DNA of 64,000 bases from Anthoceros angustus (lineage: Eukaryota > Streptophyta > Anthocerotopsida > Anthocerotales > Anthocerotaceae), in assembly GCA_010909165.1 (NCBI GenBank), contig VJWM01000103.1, positions 1 to 64,000 on the forward strand, given 5' to 3'. Below, in pieces: positions 56,456 to 64,000 of this stretch (the stretch's first letter is position 1; each line of letters begins with the position of its first letter). The notes below the pieces were generated by a model. It was not told the origin of the DNA. It was given only the letters and a program-made list of their open reading frames with translations, and did no database searches. The position numbers were made by a program, and so were the translations under genes.

Positions 56456-58699
56456 TTGGTTCCGATGTCACCTTGTTTTTGTGCCATTATTGTCTAAAAA
56501 AAGTCTATTTGGAATCCGTCACATGCCCGGAAATGGGAAAATCCAAGTCCAAAGCGCGAATATTTGGCGTTTTCCAGAAATCTATCACCTTATTTCTGGT
56601 CACGGTGGTTAAATGCTAGGTGGTTTTGTCATGCGAAAACATGGCCAAGTGACTAGTTTTCCATTAAGTGTGGTTTTTTTGCATTTTGGGGGGTCTTTTT
56701 TAGGAAAATTCAGCCGGATTCCTACAGTTTTCAGAGACTTGTCTTGTATCGATAGGACACTGTTGAATTCTTTTTGTAAGGTTAAGATTTTGTTCGTGCC
56801 TTATTTATGAAAGCACTAATGAACATTTGAGAGGAGAATTCTATGGGGCTTATCGTGAACCAGAGTGTAATTACACTATACCTCAAACTTTAACGTGGTG
56901 GAGTCCATGCTCAACTGACGCCCTAAAAGTTTTTTGAACACGCTTTACAGGCTTAGTGCGAAGATTCTAGCAATTGCAATGCTCCTTTCATGCACAATTG
57001 GGTTTCGCCAGAGCAAAAAGGATTCATGAAAAAAAAAAAGGCGCATTGCGTTCGCCCAAGTGTCAATTTGGGTCATGACACCAGAAAGAATCTAGGCCCC
57101 CTGCTTGCTACTCTACGTCAGAAAATTCATCTTAAATCCTAGAAGAACAACCAAATTGCTCATATAATACAATGGCAACTTCGCTCACATGTCTTGTCAA
57201 GAAGATCTGAGGGCTTCGCGAGTCCAGAGGCTACCACATTATTAAAACAAATCACTCGGCGATCATTAAGCTCTTATAGAAAGAAATTCAAGTTGAAACA
57301 CATCTATTGGCTGCATTCCATTAGGACAAAAAGATACTAAGCACTCCACATCTGGAAGGTAATCCTCATTTGGTTGCAATTATCTCTCTGTGTTGGCACC
57401 TGTTGGACAAATTACGGTGTAGGCTCATATCCCAAGCTGCCCTTGATCTATCCCGGTTTTTGCACTTGCTAACTCAGTGTGATCTTGAAGTTTTTCAGCT
57501 TACCTCACTTTGCCCAAGGCTAATGTTAGGCTTTATGAGTTCCTGGTGACCTCTAGCAAGCTGTCATGCCTGGCCTGTTCCCTCATCCGCCCTCTACCAC
57601 TCTGAACGCCTTCCTTACACACCTGACCACCACCATGCTTTTCCACCTCATGCATGGGCCCGCTCTTATCTCATTTTCTTGTTGATCCATGAATTGTTTA
57701 AGTTGGAATCAGTATTCCAGATTGCTCGCAACCCCTTTTCCGCTCGCCACACGGTTAAAGCAGAACCTGAAGCCACCCATAAGCCCAAGTTTGAACTCTC
57801 CCCCTCTAGCTAGCTGCCCAAGTATCTTCCCCTCGCCCTCACCCTCACTCCTGTGATTCCCTCCCTTCCTCATCCCCCTTTGATTTTTTTTTTTTCGCTT
57901 CACTGGGAATGACTTATAGGTGATCTTTCCGATTGGCACCTTCGGCAACTGCTAGGGCTGCGCATCCGTGACCATGATCCTCTGCAACTTATTCATGATT
58001 CCTTGGCTCCACTCTCGGTCTTGATCTGTTGCCGTATTTAGTCTTAGAACGACAAGTGATTTTGGCATCATGAGACGAAGCCCTGGATACGTGCTACATA
58101 GAACTATAGACACTTTAGTCAGTCTTTAGAACTTGCGTTTGCGTAGTAGTAATCGAAGCTTGCAATTCCATTAGCTCATTGCAATTTGTCACAAATCCAT
58201 TTTTAGCCTTCATAACAGCCAGAACAAAACGCTTCCCTCATGTCTTGGCAATTAGGAATTCAAGTAGCAACGTGAGCATTCACCTCAATATCGTGAAGGA
58301 TATTTTGGGAATAGGCTAATCGATCTGGGTTCCTAACGCAGACTGACTTAGCCTGTGGCTGCTAGGCCTTAACTAGGAGATCGCGGCCCATGACAAAGGC
58401 ACACCACGACGATGTGGGGAGGATGAGGTCAAGCATAACATCATACAAACCATGGGGTTCCTTAGTATCTCAGAGCATTTTTGAAGTCTCCGAGACAAAT
58501 GAAATAGTTATAGAAGGTCATTTTTCTTTTTGCAAATTAGATAGGCGGATGCAAGTTGAGAGTGCTATAATTTTCTCAAAGGCGCCATGGGTAAAAAAGT
58601 ATAGATTAAAAGAAAAAGGTAAACCACTCAATTTGAGTGGATTTGTGGTTTTAGGGTTCATGTGTTGTAGATTCTTCGAGGTACTCTCCTCTTAGGTCA
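56456..58699. other. No supported gene
   Basis: About 2.2 kb of moderately AT-rich DNA with frames of at most about 100 codons. The frame at 58,390-58,695 has no recognisable domain. Homopolymer runs occur at 57,029-57,039 (A) and 57,886-57,895 (T). Confidence 0.5.
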
Positions 58700-59330
58700 C
58701 CTGATGGTCTCCTTCCCTCGATGACCCTAGGGCTCATCTGGCCCGTAGCCCTGCTGGCGGGCAGCACACTGTTACGCATGATGCCATCCGAGACGTCATG
58801 TTCTCGGTGGCAAAGAAGGGCGGCTTTTTTCCCTATAGGAAGCGTCCCTACACCTTGCTCAATGGTGTGTCTCTCAGGGCTGACCTTTTCTAGACCCGGG
58901 GGAACCAAGTTTCTGTCGCTGATGTGGTTGTAACGGACCCCACCCGGGACAGTGTCTGTGAGCACATTATCCTCAACCCCCGGGTTGGGCGGTGGAAGGC
59001 TGCGCGACGGCCAAGGTCCACAAGTACTCTCCTATGTAGAACGGCCACACTTTTATCCCCCTCGCCATCGAAACTCACGGAGCCATGGGCTAGGACTTCT
59101 CGAAGTTTCTCAAGGCCTGTGCTAAGGCTTACTACGATCGGAGGAATGGAGTTGGTCTCCCCATTTCTTATATTGTATCTTTCTTTAGGCCATGGGTGTT
59201 TATCGTCCTGCGGAGGGCATTGGCGAACATAGTCTACAGGACGGCAACTAGCGCAGAAGAGGCGGCTTCTTCGGTGGCGGTGGTAGGTAAGCCCTTTCTT
59301 ATCCCCGATCACGAGATTCTTAGGGCAGAA
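58700..59330 (+). pseudogene. Decayed 3' end of a LINE-like retroelement ORF
   Basis: Reading across frames gives HTVTHDAIRDVMFSVAKKGG (about 58,768-58,830), LRADLF (58,876-58,893), ADVVVTDPTRDS (58,919-58,954), HTFIPLAIETHGAMG (59,048-59,092), DFSKFLKACAKAYYDRRN (59,094-59,146) and RALANIVYRTAT (59,215-59,250). The pattern HDAxRD, ADV, D-V(T/V)xP, FxPL-ETxGxxG is the conserved tail that follows reverse transcriptase in many non-LTR elements and related RT genes. Stops and frame changes interrupt it and the RT domain itself is absent. The exact family is not certain. Confidence 0.6.
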
Positions 59331-62300
59331 GGTAGTTTTGAGAAAAGCGATCGCAGGAGTTAGTGGGGCCCCTAAGCCTGGTGTGCTTTGTTCGATTGAC
59401 CCTTTTTTTTTTTTCCAGTGTAGATGGTATTTTTTCCATCTCTTTTCTTTCTACATAAAGTCTCTCCATTTTTTTTCTCTCCTCTTAAGTCACATGTTAT
59501 ATGAGATCTATGAGATCCATCTCAAAGATATTAAGATGTGCAAATTATTAAATATATCTGAAAACTAACGTAGAATGATCTTTTAAATATATTTCAAATA
59601 ATTAATATTTTATTTTTTATTATAACAATCTAGGTGATCTGGTATAATTGAACTGGCTTGTATAAACTTATACCAATATAATCTGGAAGCAGAAGCAAGA
59701 AAATCGCGATAAAAGAAAAAAGAAGAGGCAAGAAGGTATGTAATAGGCGTAGAAGTGGAAGAGGCACGGCATTTATTTACTTGGATTAAGGCCGTTTGCA
59801 AGGCCGGGTAGCGTGGCCGTGGAGGTGCAGTGACGGCGACGTTGAGGGACCGGGTGAGGGCCAACAGTACCACGGGTAACGTTACTCCCGCTCGCACTTT
59901 ACTTTTGGTGCTTTTACCAGGGCAGGGCAGGGAACGGCACGGCACGGCGGTGTGTCAGCAACGGTCAAGTCAGGTGAGGCACACAGGCACGATCACGATT
60001 CACGCCACTTCCGCTCGAAAGTGGCGAGACCCCCACTGGCCACCAGCCACCGCCTAAATGCATTTAGCAAGAATTAATGCTTAAGCAAATGTGGCACTTA
60101 ACGCCGCCCACATCGTCCTATCCGGAAAATAGCAAGCCAAAAGTGAAGAAAGCAGCAAAGCTTGGCGCCAGGGGTGACCAGGTGGATTATTCCCACTCCT
60201 ATTTTCGGTTATTTCGAAGTGTGGGCGCCTGTCCTGTGTCGTAGAACCCAGACTTTGTACCTGCCCAGCTCTCATTTGCTCCATCCTGGGGTTCAAAATT
60301 CAAAATATCACCCGCTACATCCCTACTCTGCTACAGGCATATTCCGCACATTACATTACCGGGTCAGAGCTGCTTGTAAAAGCCTTTGTTTATTTGCGGT
60401 GTATGATGATATTCCCCCGTGGCCTCACCCAGTAGACTAGGTATTTGCTGTACGCAATGAGCAGAAATTGGCGGATTTGTGTTGTTGGTTTGCGACGCCA
60501 CATGCCCTGCGTCAGAGCAGGCAGCAGGCCCCGACTGTGTAGGGTAGAGAGAGAGAGAGAGAGGGCTGGGATTTACGACCCACTTGCGTATGTGCCTTGC
60601 TTTCTTCCCTCCTTCCTTCTAATAATCATGCTTGCCAGCCAGCCTCGTCAGTCCCATCACCCACTGCCCACTTACATAACTAACTGTGATCGATGTACTT
60701 ACATAAACATTGTGTTACCTGACCTGTGAAGATAACATAGGCATAGAATGTGTGGCATATATCGAATGCAAGTGGTGGGGGGATGCCTTTGTCGGGAGGG
60801 GAAGGAGGAGCTGAAGGGAAGGGAAGGGAAGTGAAATGAAGTGAAGGGAAGGGAAGGGAAGAGGAGGGAGGAGAAGAAGAGGAAGGCGAATATTTGGTCT
60901 TGGGAGGGTGTTGTTGCTGCTGCTGCTGCTGCTGTGGTGGTGGGTGGTGCAAGAAATGGACCAGAGCTCGGCAACGTCCTACACGCGAAACTCATGAGTC
61001 CGATGATTGCCACATGTTCACGGGAAGGGAAGGGAAGGGAAGGCCCGGACTGGCGCATCCTGTCGTAGAGTTTTGCAGTACAAAGCCCTAATCTCCTCAG
61101 CTTCATGATTGGCCCGATTCCAACGCTCCCCCTGCAGGCAGCAGTAAGGCCAGCCCAGCTCTGCTTTCGCTCCCTCCCAAATATGCTGCAACAACAACCC
61201 ATCTTCCCGGACAGCGCCGAATGCTGCTGCTCCCTGCTGCTAATGGGAATCCGGATCCTGTCACTCTGCTGCATGCTCGCCCCGCCTCGCTTTCCTTGCT
61301 CTGCACTTGTTTAATTGTTTAATTCAAAACTCGGAAATCAAACCGCTTTATAATTCGCTGCGGCGGCGGGAAGGCGCAAGGGTTGGTGGACATGTTCCAA
61401 CATGTACAACCCACCACCCGCCTCTCCTCCTCGCTTCGCCCATGAATGGGTAACGGAATGTGGTTGTGGAGCTGGGGCTGGCCTTACTAGAGATTGGGAC
61501 GCGCGCACACACATGGAGCGCCCTGCTCCTGTTGTTGTCTCTTCTCTACTCCTCCTTTTGCGCTGTACATAGTGATGCATCGACAGCTTGTGTGTCGTGA
61601 AAAGCACAGGGTGCGCGAGCGAAAGGCAAGGGAAGGAGAGAAAAGGAAAGGGGCGAACAAAAGGCTTCTGGAAGGAAAAGGAAGGAAAAGGAAGGAAAAA
61701 GAAGGAAAGGGAAGAAGGAGAAGAAGAGAGCGTTGGTTGCGTTGCACGTCCCACGAGCCACAGCCAAATCACGGCAAGCAGCATTTCCTGTCCTTGCTGT
61801 GGCCCTTTTCTTTCCTGGGCCTGGGCCTGGGCCTGGCCTGGCCGGCCCCGGCCCCGGCCCTGGCTCCTGACCGACCGCGGGTTCGAACCGCGAGTGGCGG
61901 AAAGTAAAGCCAGGCGTCAATGATGCGGGCAACCCGCTCCACCTACCAGCACCTAAACAATTACCAGTACCGCCACCGGCTGGGCCGGTGGCCTAGGGGC
62001 TGCCCGCGCGCGGCCTCCCGGTGACAACGACTTGTCCAGGGCGGTGTCAGGAGGGTCTTAATGGCGCGCCATTTCTGCTTTACCGCGGTCTGCCAATCGT
62101 TAACCTCACCAGTGACCACTGACCCGGGTCTGTGGTGGGCCCCTACCGTCTCTCAACCCCCGTGTGACCCCGTTCGCTCCCGTCCGTCCGCGTCCGCTCC
62201 GTCCTGCGCCTAGTTTTGTATATTTTTTTCCGCCCTTTGCTTTGCGTTGCTTTGCTTTGCTTTACTTTGTTTTGTTTTGTTTTGTTATTGCATCGCGTTA

Positions 62301-62999
62301 TTTCCTCTGTGTGAGCTGTGCTTTGCTTTGCTTTGCGACGCTACTGCTTGCTTGCTTGCTTGTTTCCGAGCACTGCTGTGCTGCTTCTCTTTCTTAATCC
62401 TGCTCCGCTGCCACCGATCTTTCACAGGAGCTACTCTGGCGGGCTGGAGATCTGCCGCCCGGGCTTTCCTCATCTTTTTCCGCAAATCTGCGGCCGAGAG
62501 TGCGTCTTTGTGTGCCCGCGATCTGGAGGTGCAGGTGCGGCTGCGGCTGCGCTTTCTTTGAGCGTGCTCGCGCTGGTGCAAAGATTTGAGGCCGGCGGGA
62601 GGGGATTTTGCAGAATTTTCGGTGCGGGTTTGAGGTGCTGGCAGCAATTGCGGCGCGCGGGGGATGCTGCTGCTGCTGCTGCTGAGGCGGCGGTGGGGTG
62701 TATGGGGTGAGGCGTGACGTGACGTGCTGCTGCCATGCCTGGCCGGCCGGGATGGAGGCGGCCTTCGCAGGATCTCCACAACATCCCAATGTCCCCAGTC
62801 AGCTCCTAGGCTTGCGTCCCAGGATTAGGAGAAGCCGCAAGTCGTGACTTTCTCTTGGCTAGCCCCGCTGCCGTCTGTCCCGCATTTCTCTGGCCCCGAC
62901 CAATTTGCTTGCTGCTCAGCTGCCGCGACCGCCCTTCTTGCGCGCCCGGGCCTGGAGGACGCACCGAATTGCCGGACCAGATTCCTCCCAGGTCTATGC
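59331..62999. other. Gene-free stretch with many simple repeats; AHL promoter and leader
   Basis: No coding sequence recognised. Simple repeats: (GA)n 60,548-60,569; (GGGAA)n about 60,817-60,862 and 61,021-61,042; (CTG)n 60,910-60,936; (GGAAAA)n about 61,671-61,712; (GGGCCT)n passing into (GGCCCC)n 61,818-61,862; (TTTGC/TTTTG)n about 62,235-62,287; (GCTTG)-type units about 62,346-62,365; (CTG)n 62,665-62,684. Stems rich in G/A dominate 60,800-61,740. The last 500 bases are probably the 5' leader of the AHL gene. A frame open from 62,844 runs into that gene but has no earlier ATG in a better position. Confidence 0.55.
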
Positions 63000-63945
63000 A
63001 TGGAAGGCAGGGAAGCAGGGGGAGCAGGGGCGCCCGGATCTCACATCCAGCAGCAGCCTGGCTTTAGTAATCTCCTGCAGCGGCCCCCCGCGGGCACGCC
63101 TCCTTCGACTCCCGTGGGAGTCCATGCCCCGGCTGCGCTCAGGCCCGGCCTCCCGACTCCCATGAGCCTGCCGGGGCCCAGCCCTATGGACGTCACGCCG
63201 CCTCACTCTGTTGGAACCATGAACGTGACGCCTCCTGGTATGGGAATACCTGGTCATGGCCTCGCCATGCCCCCCGGGGGTCCTTCCCCTGCAGCCATTT
63301 CTGCTACGCGGGGGCCGGCCGGGGAGTCGGTCAAGAGGAAGCGAGGAAGGCCCCGGAAGTACGGTGTGAACGACGGAGCTCCTGGAAGCTCTATCGCCAA
63401 TAATTCCGCCGCCCCGTCGTCCGCCTCGCTTTTGTCCTCCCCTCCAGTGGAGAAGCGCGGCCGTGGCCGACCCCCGGGCTCGGGGAAAAAGCAGCAGCTC
63501 GCAGCTTTGGGTATGGCGCGCTTCCTTTTACTCTTCCTTTTGTGTGGGTAGGTTTGCTATATTGCCTCTATTCCTCGCTGCGGCGTCAGCTCGCGAGCTG
63601 CCTGCTTCCTGTTTTTTTTTTGCTTCGCTGCCGCTGTCGATATGTCCTCACCAGAAGCTCCTATCGCAGGCTCAGCAGGTCAAAGCTTCACTCCTCATGT
63701 TATCACAATTGCTGCAGGAGAGGTGAGTCTGGGCACTCCTCCCTGCCTTCCTAATCTTTCTGCTTCACCACCTTTCTCCACATGTTCACCTGTGTGCGGT
63801 ATTGTGTGCCTCCGACCTCCAGGATGTTGCCGTCAAGATCCATTCCTTTGTCAATTTGCAAGCCCGCCATGTTTCCATAATCTCTGCAAATGGAGCCGTT
63901 TCCAATGCACAGCTGAGGCAGGGAGGTGGCGTTATTTTGTATGAG
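63000..63945 (+). CDS. AHL: AHL (AT-hook motif nuclear-localized) protein, 5' part
   Basis: AHL proteins bind the minor groove of AT-rich DNA and form trimers through a PPC/DUF296 domain to regulate transcription. Exons: 63,000-63,510, 63,655-63,722 and 63,823-63,945, with GTATGG, GTGAGT and GTGAGC donors in phases 1, 0 and 0. More exons lie beyond the window. Residues 1-110 are Pro/Gly-rich. AT-hook 1 is KRKRGRPRKY (112-121) and AT-hook 2 is KRGRGRPPGSGK (152-163). The PPC domain begins with GQSFTPHVITIAAGE and continues DVAVKIHSFV, RHVSIISANGAVSNAQLR and GGGVILYE. Two AT-hooks of different type before a PPC domain mark a type-II AHL. Start chosen at the first ATG of the open frame. Confidence 0.92.
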
Positions 63946-64000
63946 GTGAGCTCCGCAAGGAGAAAAGGGCGGAGGGGTTAACCTCTTATGCGTGAACCCT

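Noticed and set aside
59610-62560. Numerous 70-190-codon frames in G/A-rich repeats
   Set aside because: They follow (GGGAA)n, (GGAAAA)n and (TTTGC)n runs and translate to Phe/Pro/Ser or Lys/Arg/Glu low-complexity sequence.

Overview
The window is nuclear DNA from a land plant. It has spliced genes with GT-AG introns of mostly 70-500 bases and plant-specific families: XTH, GH17 glucanase, AHL, OSCA/ERD4 and a PLS-type PPR relic. The most telling gene is a 16-exon minus-strand gene at 42,562-46,303. Its spliced product of 723 residues follows human CASC1/DNAI7 (Chlamydomonas IC97/FAP94), an inner-arm axonemal dynein component, along its whole length. Axonemal genes persist only in plants with swimming sperm, so the source is probably a bryophyte, lycophyte, fern, cycad or Ginkgo. 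The short introns favour a seed-free plant. I cannot name the species.

Layout. 1-254 and about 21,366-21,480 carry copies of one AT-rich repeat and flank a repeat-rich block. From about 255 to 20,550 lie broken, rearranged LTR retrotransposons of Ty3/gypsy type. One plus-strand element can be followed in order: primer-binding-site-like sequence, gag with zinc knuckle, protease, reverse transcriptase, RNase H and the start of integrase. An inverted gag/leader copy and two sets of tandemly repeated LTR or leader units follow. The 5' end of a KUP/HAK potassium transporter gene, with an internal 76-base duplication, is stranded at 20,790-21,320.

The gene-bearing part runs from 22.6 to 47.4 kb. 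In order: an OSCA3.1/ERD4-like channel (minus), a PPR relic, a three-copy 205-base repeat, a SKIP22/FBXO7-like F-box gene, a cupin gene with a probable mitochondrial leader, a GH17 beta-1,3-glucanase, TIM13 (minus), two convergent XTH genes, the DNAI7 gene (minus) and a coiled-coil RING-H2 gene (minus). 47.4-62.9 kb is gene-poor, with a 976-base tandem duplication, GC-rich minisatellites and the decayed 3' end of a LINE-like element. At the right edge an AHL (AT-hook plus PPC) transcription factor gene starts and runs off the window.

How the genes relate. They are separate nuclear genes, not an operon. Three encode wall-modifying enzymes (one GH17, two XTH). Two probably act in mitochondria (TIM13, and the cupin by its leader). 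I found no prokaryote-like system, CRISPR array, rRNA or tRNA that I could support. A striking feature is that the repeat copies differ mainly by short insertions and deletions while the single-copy genes keep perfect frames. This may be repeat decay or, more likely, poorly corrected consensus in repeats.
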